Position numbers and translations under genes: made by a program. Shown here piece after piece: positions 20,911-31,949 of a stretch of DNA of 64,000 nucleotides. The notes under the pieces were generated by a model. It did no database searches. It saw nothing but the letters and a program-made list of their open reading frames with translations, and was not told the DNA's origin. The stretch spans positions 248,001 to 312,000 of the forward strand of contig WHUX01000027.1 of assembly GCA_015179025.1 (NCBI GenBank), read 5' to 3'. Numbering within the stretch: position 1 is the first letter of the stretch; each line of letters starts with the position of its first letter. The DNA is from Terfezia claveryi (taxonomy: Eukaryota > Ascomycota > Pezizomycetes > Pezizales > Pezizaceae).

Positions 20911-21359
20911 TGTTAGAATGAATGCAGTACATTCCGTTCATTCCACCCATGCCTTGCTTCCTATACCACATGCAGTCTTCTTCGGCTTGCACACCATATG
21001 TGTGCTTCCTGCCTAGTCATACGGCTCGCAGCTGCTTGCACATCATATTGCGTGCTTCATACCTTGCTCGCACTCATATCGTGGCTTCGCCTAGCTATAC
21101 GGCTTGCAACGGACATGTGCTTCTCCTTCTTGTTCTCCTTTAGATGTACGCTCATACATGTATATATATCTCGTTCATATTCCTACTTGTTCGAGATAAC
21201 TAAGTCATCACTTCACACATATACATACATGCACTCACTACTCATTTGAACATCTTCTTCATATCCATCTCTCTGCTGTGACCAACTCGCTCTATTCGTA
21301 CATTCCTTCATTGGACACTTGGATCTCTCCGCTCGCCTGTTGCTATTCCTATTCCTATA
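20911..21359 (+). repeat. Solo LTR of the copia family
   Basis: 449 bp from TGTTAGAATG to CCTATA, flanked by ATAAT (20906-20910 and 21360-21364). It is clearly related to the solo LTR at 18576-19034, with a different insertion site. Confidence 0.85.
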
Positions 21360-21797
21360 ATAATCTTATTCGACAGACCTCGAGTGATATTTAGGAATAG
21401 GTACACGCAAGTATATTCACAATAGAACGTGAGAATTTGACACTTGCATAGCTACCTACATACCATAAACATACTTCTCTAGGTGGTCTGTCTCAGACCA
21501 GCAATCATATCTGTCAAAAAGTATTCGAAAAAGAGAGCATTTACCCACAAGACTGGCTGTTCGGCCTCAGTAACCAGTTTCCCTCCCTGGGCTAAACTAA
21601 AAAAATATATTGCGACCGGCGACCAGACTGCGAGGCCAAAACCCCACGTATATGGCCTCGTCACGTCAACGAATATTATGAAATCCCCTCCCTATTCCCA
21701 CCCTCCCTCCTCATTGCCACATTCATTCTACCACTTCTCCATAGGTATCTTATTATCATCATCATCACCATTCATCTTCTCACTCCCACCTCAGACA

Positions 21798-22079
21798 ATG
21801 GAGATCATTATTATCGGCTATGACGACCTGAAGACGGTTCCCTTCACGAAGCTCACGGTAACACTGAGGGTAGCCAAAAGATTGCTTAGTGAAACTGAGA
21901 GAGGGGTGGAGCTGACTCCCGAAGGTAAAGACGAGCTGACAGCACAGATTATTCGTGTGCAAGCTGGGAACAGAAATAACTTGAAGGCATTGGTTATTTG
22001 CCTAGAAGCGGCGATGTTTGAATATCACCATAGGAGAGGTGTGGCCGATGAAGGCATGGGACTCTGGCTGCCGGACTAA
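21798..22079 (+). CDS. Hypothetical protein, 93 aa
   Basis: The start at 21798 is chosen because the preceding sequence is C/T-rich leader (21690-21790, with TCCACCTCAGACA before ATG) and the upstream part of the frame is unlike protein. The product starts MEIIIIGYDDLKTVPFTKLT, is mostly helical (VTLRVAKRLLSETERG, KALVICLEAAMFEYH) and has no signal or membrane segment. Not recognised. A LINE tail has inserted within 100 bp after the stop. Confidence 0.5.
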   Translation: MEIIIIGYDDLKTVPFTKLTVTLRVAKRLLSETERGVELTPEGKDELTAQIIRVQAGNRNNLKALVICLEAAMFEYHHRRGVADEGMGLWLPD

Positions 22080-22169
22080 CAGGAATATATCCTGTATACA
22101 GGGCGGGGCGTTGGATAGGTTTTCATTCTTTTGGTTTTCAAGGCAAATCAAAGTTTTTATCAAACTACT

Positions 22170-22370
22170 TCGTTCCCTGTCCCCAAAGCTCGGGTGATCG
22201 GCTCGTCCGTTAATGACTGGGGTCTCACATTCCTTCATATTTGTATTTATTTTTGCGTGGTTCTGGCAGATTAACTTGCCTTAACCTTGAATCCATCCAG
22301 GCTTCTGGGTGGCTCCTCATGGCCCCCCTAACGGGGCAGCATAGGAGTAACAAGTTTTTAAAAAAAAAAG
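22170..22370 (+). mobile_element. LINE 3' tail, 5'-truncated
   Basis: It contains the conserved tail: GGCAGATTAACTTGCC, then the stem-loop in which CTCCTCATGGCCCC pairs with GGGGCAGCATAGGAG around CCTAAC, then poly(A) at 22360-22369. No coding part remains. The upstream limit is approximate. Confidence 0.75.
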
Positions 22371-22437
22371 AAGAAAACCTGGCCCCAAAGCCAATAGTTC
22401 CCTCTTCTATGGCTTTGAACTAATCCAAACACTCCTA

Positions 22438-24646
22438 CCATGCATCCTTAGGATGCGGATTACCACCGGGATGTGGATCGGCCCCCACGCGCCAGAGACA
22501 AGGGTAGCGACAGGGGTCTACGACCAACAAATGCGGGGCAGGCGGGGCAACGCTGGAGTTTACGGTTCAACAACACTTCGTCCTCAGGATTGACTACTCA
22601 GAGCACTGAATTTAATAGAGAATTGGATGACTGGTATGTGTGACCTCCCAATAATGTTTGAATATTAGCTAAGTTTTTTTGAGGGCTGAGTAGCTTATCA
22701 AAAGTAGGAAATAGGTCGAGTAAAGCTGAGAAAGCTCAAGTTGGAGGATCAAAAGGAGTCGTCCATAGCTCGCGCACTTAAAGGACTATGATCTGGACTC
22801 TACCCATCGATTCGAAAGGCTGCCAATATCAATGGTATTGCATACACTACCTTACAATGTCATTTTCATGGAGGACAAACCAGAGTGGCAGCACATGACG
22901 GCTAGCAACTAGTTATAGCAACGGAGGAGTGTGCTATTGTACAGTGGATATATCAGCTAGAGATTGCAGGATTTCCACCCCAAATTGAGCATGTATGAGA
23001 AGCGGTAATAATCTTATAAGATTAATCTAATAATCTAGATTGAGTCATTTACAAGAATTGGATCACAAGATTCCTTAACCACCATCCTTATTTAGTTGCA
23101 AAGTTCTTCTCTACATTCAATAAAAAATATATTAGAGCCAATAATCTTAAAATTATAGCCAATTACTTTCGGAGGCTAGGTGGACTTATCCAAAAATTTA
23201 ATATTCTAGAAGATATGTAGTTTAATATAGATGAAAAGGACTTTATGATAGGCAAGTCAGATCAATACAAAGTTATTTGTAGACAATAAGGAAGAGGAAT
23301 AACTGGCAAGCTTATACAAAATAGAAATCGATAGTTAATTATAGTTATTGAGACCATTTACATGAATAGCATAGTATTACTACTATTTATTATTTATAAG
23401 GGTATAAAAAGATATATAAGATAGTATCAGTATTTAAAGAAAGATTCTGAAGTAGTAGAATATCTATTTGCAAAAAAGGATAAACAAGTTATAAGCTAGA
23501 AATAAAATTGCTTAAATATTTCAATTAAATAATAAAGCTACTAGTTACTACAATATTCCCTTACTGCCTCCTAATTATCAATAGACATGATTCTCATATT
23601 ACTTTGAAATTCATCAAGTATTATAATAAAGTTAATATTAAGCTATACTATTTACCACTAAATAGTACTCATTTACTTCAGCTTTTAGATATTAGTCTTT
23701 TTTTTCCTCTATAAAAGACCTATAGGAAGGCAGTAGATTGAACAACTTATTTCTTATTTTTTTCTATTTGGAAGAGCAATTTCCTTCTATTGTTAGTTAA
23801 GGCTCAAAAGGTAATATATATAAAAGAGAATATTGTAGCAGAATAGTATGGTGCAGGTTTAATTCTATTTAATATCTAATATATACTAGATAATATCCTA
23901 CACAGACATGTCTCAGATCCTTTATTACCTTTTTACTCTATAGTAACTGCAACTTTAAGGTACTCAAGTAACCTTCTCTGCCAAACTCAACAGGCTAAGT
24001 TCATATTAAAAGAGAATACTTCTGTAGACAAAGCAGAGCTTTTAGATATTATTGAACAGTTGAAGTGCTTTGGGATTGCAGTAGATAAGGATCAGGACCT
24101 TGAATGAGTTACCTTTAGTAAATGGCAGGAAACAGCTAAGTTGGCAGCTCCTAAGAATAAGAGGCATATTGGGAAGAGTTATGGTGAAGTAATTGATAGA
24201 AAAACATTGGCTAGGTTATATTAAGAGTATGCTGCAGCAAATTTAAAGTGAGCTCAGGCTGCGGAGAAAAGGAAGGCAAAATAGGCAGCAGGTCAGACAC
24301 CTCCAAGTCATTCTACCAAGACCAAGAAGGTTACCATCCAATCTCCGGTAGTTATTGAGGTATCTGATAATGAATTGGAGGCATGGGACACTGATTCAAG
24401 CGCTTCTTCTTCTACTGCTTCTACCTTGTCTGTTATCACTGTTTCTACCCCATTACACCCCTCCCAGAGGGGTATTACCCCCGTACCCTTTCTTCACCTC
24501 TCACAGGGCCCTCCCGGAGGTCTATTATTCATATTACATCTACCCCATCTACTCCGCACTCTCGTGTAACTAGATCTCGCTCAAAATGTATCTAAACGCA
24601 AATTGATCCGCATCCCGGTGGTAATCCGCATCCCAAGGATGTATGG
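22438..24646 (+). mobile_element. Pogo/Fot1-type transposon, RIP-decayed, full length
   Basis: 2209 bp, flanked by TA (22436-22437 and 24647-24648). The ends are inverted repeats: CCATGCATCCTTAGGATGCG at the left matches the complement of the right end, and the match continues through GATTACCACCGGGATG. The interior is very AT-rich and full of stops, as expected after RIP. It still reads as a Tc1/mariner-superfamily pogo transposase: FNIDEKDFMIG near 23222 and HDSHITLKFIKYY near 23586. A Ser/Thr-rich acidic tail follows near 24350-24570. Confidence 0.85.
22780..24330 (+). pseudogene. Pogo-type DDE transposase, decayed
   Basis: The order of motifs is kept. An N-terminal helix-turn-helix part reads EECAIVQWIYQLEIAGFPP near 22925. 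The first catalytic Asp is in FNIDEKDF (about 23222). The second is in the degenerate RHDSHI (about 23584), followed by YYLPLNSTHLLQLLDISLF near 23650. The enzyme family cuts out and inserts the element at TA. Many TAA, TAG and TGA codons interrupt it, so no protein is made. Confidence 0.75.
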
Positions 24647-24648
24647 TA

Positions 24649-25686
24649 TTTGCATGTTTACTTGTAAGAAAAATAGAGCTTGTGAAATAGGTCGCTGTGA
24701 TTCAAAACTCCTCTAGAATGTACAGTAGCGGTTTGGCATTTGTCCTATCTATCAGAATGTCATTTGATGATATGAAGCTTCAGTTATGTATGCCCATCTA
24801 GCAGGCAAACGTAGAACATGGGGATACTTTCTTGTTCGCGTCGCCCAAGCAGTGGAAAATACAAGGAATGTAGGAACTGAAAGCTGGCGCAACATACCGG
24901 TATGATCATCAAAAGTCCCTCCAAGTCATTCCAGATTGGCAATTGCAATGAATTGAACCCTATATGTATCCTGTTTCATGTTTGCACAAAAGTTTTCTGT
25001 GCCACGACAGGGACTACCTAATGATCCGCACTCTAAGTACTCTAGGTATTGTGCTGCTTTGTGAATTGACATTGAAAACAATAGAGTCGCTCCGTGTACT
25101 ATAATCCCTCACAAATAGAGAATGGAAGATTGTATCCCCTCCAGGTAACTTACTATTGCAATACCACTATTAAAAGCATAGTACAGAATACAGGTTAACT
25201 ATCAAACTGTATGAGCCCCTCAATCAGTAATAGTTTAGTTGAACAATTCAATTTGCGTCGTTCTGGTTCGGTAACCAAATAACCGAGGTTTGGATGAGCT
25301 AGTCTCATGCCATGGCCCTCGTTTGCCAAGTAGTGGTGACTAATCTTGGTCGGAGGTAATTTGAGTACCCAAACTATAAATATCCCCACCAGAAGAAAGT
25401 TCCTCCTCTCAACTGCAACCACTCACACCTGTGCCATCAACCAGACACTGTTCAGCTGTCCCATCTGGACTGAGGTATGCAACTCTGCCACACGTTACAC
25501 AGTTGAGAACAGCTAACCAATAATCTAGCTAGTCTTTTGCACTACCCCCTCAGAGCGATCTAGTTTAGTTCTCGCGTTACCTACCAGCACCCCCTCCAGA
25601 CAAGGCAGAGTCCGGCCTACCTCGTGCAGAAGTTGACGTCAGCTTTCAAGCGTCACTGCAATACCTGTAACCATCACCGGTAACTC
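24649..25686. other. Stretch without recognised gene
   Basis: Nothing convincing on either strand. The 75-aa minus frame at 25422-25195 has no supporting signal. The C/T-rich segment around 25540-25620 may be the promoter of the following gene. Confidence 0.4.
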
Positions 25687-26295
25687 ATGGACAGCACTGA
25701 AATGAGTGACATTGTTCCGGAAAGCCCACCAACCACCAACGAGTCACGTCCAGCTGGCGACGAGCCGAAACTATCAGGAATCCAGTTTGAATGGGACCCA
25801 AAGGGTTTGGTTCCTGACAAAGGCGATTTCGGCCAGCCACTGTTATTCATAGCAGGGAATACGAAGGTGGTTGGAGCCACCAAGCGGCTCAAGGGACTTC
25901 GTTGGTTCAACCCAGCCACTGTTAGAGACAATATCCTGCATATCCATATGGACGCACAAGTTCAGGGGAAACCATATGTGTTGAATCGCTCGGACTTGTT
26001 GAGGCCCCTAATAGAGATTATCGATGATTTCCAAGATATGGTAGACGAAGACAATACGGCGGAGGATTTTACGAGCAGGGGGGAGTTCGGGCCGGCAAAC
26101 AAGAGGTTGAAGGTTTGGGAAGACGATGTTGTAGAAGTCAGGACTGGTGTGGAAGGGGGTGAGCTCAATTGGGAGACTTCAGGTAATCCATGTCAAGAGT
26201 GTGAAGAGCTCAAGGCGCAATTGCAGCAGGAGAAAGATAAGGTTAAAGTATTGGAGGCCAGGTTGGCAGCCATTGTGGGTGGAGACAACATGTAG
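25687..26295 (+). CDS. Hypothetical protein with C-terminal coiled coil, 202 aa
   Basis: An intact single-exon frame with unbiased codon use, unlike the decayed surroundings. The N-terminus is Pro/Ser/Glu-rich (MDSTEMSDIVPESPPTTNES). The centre, about residues 30-105, has a folded look: GIQFEWDPKGLVPDKGDFGQ, GLRWFNPATVRDNILHIHMD, RSDLLRPLIEIIDDFQDM. The C-terminus is a short leucine-zipper-like coiled coil starting with a C-x2-C (CQECEELKAQLQQEKDKVKV). A second ATG at residue 6 is an alternative start. No family is recognised. It might dimerise through the coiled coil. Confidence 0.6.
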   Translation: MDSTEMSDIVPESPPTTNESRPAGDEPKLSGIQFEWDPKGLVPDKGDFGQPLLFIAGNTKVVGATKRLKGLRWFNPATVRDNILHIHMDAQVQGKPYVLNRSDLLRPLIEIIDDFQDMVDEDNTAEDFTSRGEFGPANKRLKVWEDDVVEVRTGVEGGELNWETSGNPCQECEELKAQLQQEKDKVKVLEARLAAIVGGDNM

Positions 26296-26444
26296 GGTGG
26301 ACATCAGGAGGATTTTTTTGTGTGAGAAGTGTCACGGAATTGGTTGTTTTCGTAGTATAGTGTTGCTTCGTCTGCATTAGTCTGCATCGGTTCCATATTC
26401 TACCCCCACCTCTAGTGATGTAAACTGGTTAGTGGTCATGCATG

Positions 26445-26605
26445 TCACATGCCATTCTGCCCATACCTAGCTAGTTATACTACAAAACTAAGCTCTTTCA
26501 ACATGCGCCATACATACATATGGCATGCTTCAAAACATATAAGGCGTGCTCCATATATATATGTCCTTTAGATGTACGTCCATACAAGTATATATATGTT
26601 CTGGG
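26445..26605 (+). repeat. Degenerate copia LTR fragment
   Basis: It shares with the solo LTRs a GCCATTCTGCCCATACCTAG segment, CAT-rich middle units and a TTTAGATGTACGTCCATACA block. It is strongly decayed and has no clear ends. Confidence 0.5.
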
Positions 26606-26690
26606 CCGCTCGCGGGCATCGGCCGCCCGCAGGCAGCATACACTCTGTGCCGGTCGCGGGCAATTAATATAATTCCTCAATTTGGTACTA

Positions 26691-26845
26691 CAGATGACTC
26701 GCATATGTATGGTGACTAAGCAAAAAAAATAAGAATATTCTAGTAACGAAAATATGCTTATTTACTATGTGGGACTGCCGAAGGTACGGTATGCTTGTAA
26801 CCAATATCTTCTTATATCTGATATGCTTGTAACGAGAGTCATCTG
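26691..26845. mobile_element. Short pogo-derived MITE
   Basis: 155 bp, ends CAGATGACTC and GAGAGTCATCTG, flanked by TA on both sides (26689-26690, 26846-26847). It consists only of terminal and subterminal parts of the family at 19374-20125, including AAGCAAAAAAAATAAGAATA and the ATGCTTGTAAC repeats. Confidence 0.8.
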
Positions 26846-26994
26846 TATTGATAAAGGTTTATGAGTACTGATTTACCCCCCCAAAAAAAGAATTGATAAC
26901 GGTATACCTATCTCAGGGACTGCAATAGATTCATGTATTTCCCAATAGATTAGACCTCCATCTAATATTCCAATTTGGTTCAGCCAGAGCTGAG

Positions 26995-26998
<4 letters not shown>

Positions 26999-27033
<35 letters not shown>

Positions 27034-27560
27034 GTCTGTACGTCGGTTCGACTTTATATCATGCGACGGTCCCGTTCCCTCGTCTCTAGAGACTCGGTAC
27101 ACCGACGGAACAACAGGAAGAAGCTACGTACAACTGTGTGCCACCAACGTAACAAAGCTGTGGAAGACCCGCTTCACAAAACGTCCTCAAACCTCACCTC
27201 CGGCCTCTTCTTTCCTCGTTCAAAATCATACACCTCTACCGGCAGCCAGTGTCCTCTAATCTTCATCCCCGTCTGACCGCCCTGTACAATGAAAGAGACC
27301 GGACTATTTAGGAACACTACTACTGCACTGGTAGTCTTGCCCATTCTCCTATGCCCTCCCAGGAGCCAATGTGCTCCAACAATCCCCCACATGTTTTCCT
27401 CACATCCTGTATAATGTCTGCCATGGGTCGGTGGCAGGGTATTCCATGCACAACAAGTGTTGACATATTCTCCAACCTCGACCGGCTTTGCTGGCTTCTT
27501 GTATTTGGCAGTTGCGCACTGGGTCTAGTCACTCTCCGCCCGCGCTGCCAGTGGCAGCAA
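26999..27560 (-). mobile_element. LINE ORF1 piece ending in a 31-nt poly(A)
   Basis: On the minus strand, STLVVHGIPCHRPMADIIQD (27466-27407) is followed, in a shifted frame, by WGIVGAHWLLGGHRRMGKTT and KIRGHWLPVEVYDFERGKKR. That is the conserved ORF1 pattern (V-x-HG-x-P, then WLxG..R.GK.xSSVVVF, then RGxWxPVExYxFxRG) of Tad-like LINEs. About 145 nt beyond the last conserved residue comes an unbroken T31 on the plus strand (26999-27029), a poly(A) tail in element sense. No ORF2 is present. Confidence 0.7.
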
Positions 27561-28002
27561 GGCGTCTTTTCTTGAGAATATCATTAAGGAAAGTCATCCC
27601 ACATACTACCATGATCGAGCGTGGCACGCAAAGGGTGGATAGTATTGAAAGGTTACTGAGCGAGTGATATCGCTGGGTATTGGAGGATGCAGCGGTGGAC
27701 TCTTAGTGCAGTAAAGCAGGGTGATGCGAGTGTAGGAGCGGGGAGAGCGTGCGAGCGTATGAGCATGAGTGTGTGATGTTCGGTCAAGAGTAGACAGTCT
27801 TATTGAGTCTATCTCAAGAAGCATATAGATACATGAGTGTACTGAGAGCTCGTATATGTAGATACGAGATCAGGGTAAGAACAATCTAAGCTGAACAGCC
27901 TAGTAACAGTGTGAACAATGAGCATGAACATACATGTGAAGAGAAGAAATAACGCAGAGATCCGTTAGCAGGGTAACAAGTGCTCGCATTAGGTATCAGT
28001 AA
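27561..28002. other. Stretch without recognised gene
   Basis: A G/A-biased stretch followed by low-complexity GAGTGTGTGATG-like sequence. No gene or repeat partner was found. Confidence 0.35.
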
Positions 28003-28389
28003 TACACCATACATCACGGGGATGCGGCTCATCACAGGGATATGGCGCAGCCCCCACGCAAGCGACAGGGATGCATAGCGGGGTAATTGCGGGTTGATAA
28101 AACAACAACCCGACAACCAAATCCCACGAGGAAAGCTGTTACCGATTCCTCGGATCTCGAAGGTGTATTTACAAGCTACCAAGGCTATCCCATTTATACC
28201 TTCCGCTTGGTAACATAGGTGAGAAAAATAAACCCAATATTGTAGATGTTCCAAAAGCGGTATCATTAGAGTGGGGATTGAAAACTAACTAGCCATCGGA
28301 GAAGCCTAGAAAATGCTGAGGATTAGGAAGCAAATATTGTTAAAAAAACAGCAGAAGAAGGTCCGGCTGCAGCAAGCAATTAGAGCTGC

Positions 28390-28690
28390 ATGAGCAGGCG
28401 ATTTTCCAAGTCTTAGATGCACAGCTGAGGCATATGATATATCTTTAACAACTCTATGCAGACGGCTCGCTGGAAATACTATGCATGTTCTAGTACATGC
28501 AGCTCAACAACTTCTTACACCTGCAGAAGAGAAAGCTATTGTGCATTGGATATATCGTTTAGAGGAGTAGGGATTTCTACCTCGAATTCAGCATGTTAAG
28601 GAGGCTGTTGCTTTGATAAAATCTAAGGAATAGGATGAAGACAATCAAGTAGAAAAGAACTAGATTATATACTTCCTTAATAGGCACCCT
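28390..28690 (+). pseudogene. Pogo transposase, 5' part
   Basis: It encodes a helix-turn-helix region, EEKAIVHWIYRLEE near 28528, then GFLPRIQHVKEAVALIKSKE, and FLNRHP near 28672, just before the gypsy insertion. In-frame TAG codons are present (for example after YRLEE), consistent with RIP. Confidence 0.7.
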
Positions 28691-29239
28691 TGTCACAACT
28701 GTCCTTTCCTAGCCGGGTTTGAGAGTCAGACGGGATTCCGTCCGACTCTCATTATTGTTGATTGATATCGTTGTTATCTCTGTTCCCGAGATAAGGGGTT
28801 TCGGGAACATTATTCCTTCCAGTGGCCTTGGCTAGCTAGGAAGGAATCCTGTATATATAGCTTGCTCTCTCCGCCCTCTCATTGGATCCCCATCCAACAT
28901 CTTGTATATCCAATACAGGACCTTGTTTCCCCCAGCGCTTGTGCACCTCCCTTGTGTATATCCTTGTCTCGAACAAACAACTCTGCAGTACAGCTGCCTC
29001 CCTTGACACACGCGGCAACTGCCTCCGCGTGTCTCGTGTCCCTTGCCCTCTGCCTCTCTTGCCTTTTGCCCTTGCCCCCCATCTCAGTCTTCCCCTGGTC
29101 ACACACGTAGCGTTCCTATGTGTGTCTTACCCTAGCCTTTCCCCAGATCACATACGTAGCGCTCCTACATGTGCGATTGCCCCTTGCCACTTCCCAGGCG
29201 TACCCCTTGGTCGCCTTGTCCCCCAGAGCCCTCATTACA
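28691..29239 (+). repeat. Gypsy 5' LTR
   Basis: It starts TGTCACAACTGTCC and ends CATTACA. It has a TATATATAG box near 28852 and pyrimidine-rich runs after it, as in a Pol II promoter. It is nearly identical to the 3' LTR; the 3' copy begins TATCACAACC, where TG became TA. Confidence 0.95.
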
Positions 29240-29275
29240 CTATGTTAGATCCTTTGGACCAACTGGTACATAGTC

Positions 29276-30431
29276 ATGTTAGGAGCAGCTCTCCCACCAC
29301 CCGCCGTCAGGTTCCAGACTTGGAGAAGCTCTCCTATACCCTCAGGCCCAAACGAATTGAATGCCTATCATCGAGAAATCATCGACATCTTCGAGGCTAT
29401 GGATGCCATCGGGACCGAACTCAGCAACAGCCTGGCCGTGGCCAAACGAAAGCTGAGATCCGCCGACGAAGAGATCACGGTCCTCCAGACGGATCTCGAC
29501 CATGTGAACCTTGCCCTAGCCACCGAACGGACCATGGTACAAAACCTCGGCCGCGCCCTGACGAATCTGGCTATCCCTACGCCAACCACCACCACCAAAA
29601 CGGAAAGTATCCCCACCCCCCCTAAGTTCAATGGGGATAGGGCTTGTCTATGAGCCTGGAAAAATGCGGTGAACTTGAAGTTGAGCGGGGATTCGGCTAG
29701 GTTCCCATCAGAACAACACCGCCTAGCCTATGTATTTGCCCTGCTGGAGGGCAAGGCCATGGATCAAATCCAGCCACATGTGCTCGAGACAGGGATCAAG
29801 CTCGACAACGTCTCAGCCTTGTTTGTTATCTTAGATCGGGCGTTCAGAGATCCTAATGCAGTGGGGATGGCCAGTCGAGCACTCCGAGCACTGAGACAGC
29901 GCAACTCAGAGCTATCTACTTACATCGCAGAGTTCTCGAGGCTGGCCGCAGAGGTAAGGTGGAACGACCAGGCTAAGTTCGAGCAATTCCAGGAGGGGCT
30001 CAGCGATGAGCTCTAACAAGCCATGGTTACCCTCCCCACGGTTGATACCCTCGAGGAGTTGATCGACCAGGCCTCCTGAGTGGAACAGCGGATGTTCCGG
30101 CTCCGCAACCCCCCCCGTTCAGGCCAGTACCCCGTCTCCCACCACCCCAGCAACACTATGCCACCAAAGCAGCTCAGGCCCCTGCCCCGCCAATCAACTA
30201 GCACACCCATCGCTGGTGGCAGGAGGGCCCACCCCCATGGATTTATCATCAGGCAGACCCCGCCTGACCCAAGAAGAGAGGGAACGCCGCCGGAATAATG
30301 GGCTATGCATAGCCTGTGGGAAGGCCGACCACTTCATTGCGGCTTGCCCCCGTCGAAAGAATCGCTCCCTGGCCATACATGCAGTGTCCGAGACCCCAGA
30401 GGAGTCGGGAAAAGCGGAGTCCCTTGCCTAG
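29276..30431 (+). pseudogene. Gypsy gag with CCHC zinc knuckle
   Basis: The frame starts near 29276; a coiled segment (REIIDIFEAMDAIGTELSNS) is followed by the capsid part (FPSEQHRLAYVFALLEGKAM, ELSTYIAEFSRLAAEVRWND). It is interrupted by TGA near 29651, TAA near 30014 and TGA near 30077, all explainable by C-to-T or G-to-A changes. The zinc knuckle GLCIACGKADHFIAACPRRK (30300-30360) is in another frame, which indicates an indel near 30200. Gag would form the virus-like particle and bind element RNA. Confidence 0.85.
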
Positions 30432-31160
30432 TTGCTGACACTAGCAAGGGACCTATCATGGGTCATTTATCTTTGTCTGCGTTTTCTTTGCCTGCATCTA
30501 TGTCTGTTGATGAATCTCGCTTGTTTGGTGAGCATTTTGTAGTACCAATAACTGTTAAATTCAATGGTAAAACAGTGGTAACATCAGCTCTTATAGATTG
30601 TAGTGCTTCGGGGATAGCCTTTATTGATCAGACCTTCGTCAGTAAAAACTCCATACCAACCTCCAAGCTAAAGACCTCCTGCCTTCTTGATATCATTGAC
30701 GGCCGCCCTATCTCTTCTGGGGCTATTACCCATCTCATGTGTCTGCCCAGTGCCATTGGAGACCATTCAGAGGACCTCCTAATGTTCGTGACCAAAGTAA
30801 AATATCCAATTGTCTTTGGGATCCCTTGGCTCAGAATGCACGATGTGTTAGTCAGCTTCGGCTCTTACACCTTGCAATTCAACAGCTACTATTGCAGAAC
30901 AAACTGTGGAGGTCTAAAAATCACCATCACGGGGCTATGTGCATTACCACCCCCGATAATCCACCCAACCCAGGTGGTACACCAGCCCGCGCACATCAAT
31001 ACTGCTCACTGCCCTGCTCCCCCTGTTCCCCCCGTTCCTCCCGTTCCCCCCGTTCCTCCCGTTCCCCCCGTTCCCCCTACTCCCCTGTTCAACCTCCCCC
31101 AAAGCCCCTGAATATTAGCTTTATTAGGGCAGAGGCTTTCGCTTACCTCACAAGGAGATA
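30432..31160 (+). pseudogene. Gypsy aspartic protease region
   Basis: The frame encodes VPITVKFNGKTVVTSALIDC then SASGIAFIDQTFV, the retropepsin pattern of LIDSGAT...FID with the Ser-Gly-Ala part changed (DCSASG). After it comes PIVFGIPWLRMHDV, the usual 'GxPWL' of this clade, and a (PPVPPV)n repeat near 31015-31085. The catalytic Asp is present, but the flap-side motif is altered, so activity is doubtful. Confidence 0.75.
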
Positions 31161-31187
31161 CAAGCTGAAGACGCATGCCCTTTCCAT

Positions 31188-31911
31188 TAGGCCTGGGCAC
31201 CAGCCGGCTCGAGCCGAGCCTGGGGGGTAGGCTCGAGCCGGCTCGTGGTTTTACAAAGGAGCTCGAGCCGGCTCGAGCTTTACGAAAGGAGGCTCGAGCC
31301 GACTCGAGCTGCCAAGACTCGAGCCGGCTCGCATACAGGCTCAAGCCGGCTCGCGAGAATTGCAAGGTACGCTACATATGTGTATAGGTCCTGGAAAATA
31401 TGAAAGACGCAGAAATATGAAAGATACGGATATAAACAGACATGTAAATAGGACAGAATCAATTTCAACCCTCATCGCCCACCTAAAGTCCGCAGCGAAA
31501 TCGCACAATATATAGGACTGCAATATTGTAGCCACCGAGCAAATTGTAGGTTCCAACCATAGCGAGATACAGTGGTGATTTTATCAATTTGTGTAGTTTC
31601 CTCCTCTTGTATTGGTAGGCATAGTTGGTTATGCCGGAAATTGAGCGATTGTAGTTGTAAATTCTGAAGGGAGGTAATGTACTCCTGGACTGCCGGTAGA
31701 GGTTGTGTTATTAAGATGAAAAAACAACAGAAGAAAGGGTGGGAATCCAACGCATTTTGAAGATTTCCACTTCTCGGGTACCTTCGGTATTTCGCGGTTG
31801 CAACGACCTCCGGGCTCGAGCCCGGGCTCGAGCTTATGTGACCTTGGTCTCGAGCCGGCTCGAGCCTGTGTAACCTTGGGCTCGAGCCGGCTCAGCTCGT
31901 GCCCAGGCATA
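31188..31911. mobile_element. Non-autonomous hAT element inside the gypsy pol gene
   Basis: 724 bp, flanked by the 8-bp duplication CTTTCCAT (31180-31187 and 31912-31919). The ends TAGGCCTGGGCAC and GTGCCCAGGCATA are inverted repeats. Beside them are many copies of the palindrome GGCTCGAGCC (31200-31340 and 31805-31890), typical of hAT subterminal transposase-binding repeats. There is no transposase. It splits the protease-RT reading frame. Confidence 0.9.
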
Positions 31912-31949
31912 CTTTCCATACATGAGGTGAACCTGGAAATCAACAAGAT

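Noticed and set aside
21573..21635. GACCAGACTGCGAGG as another copy of the dispersed motif
   Set aside because: Only eight bases agree and there are no duplicated flanks.
28882..29625. 247-aa plus frame
   Set aside because: It lies mainly in the gypsy 5' LTR and runs out of frame over the gag start; gag is in another frame.
31015..31085. Possible regulatory C-rich repeat
   Set aside because: It encodes a (PPV)n linker in the gypsy polyprotein and is explained as coding low complexity.
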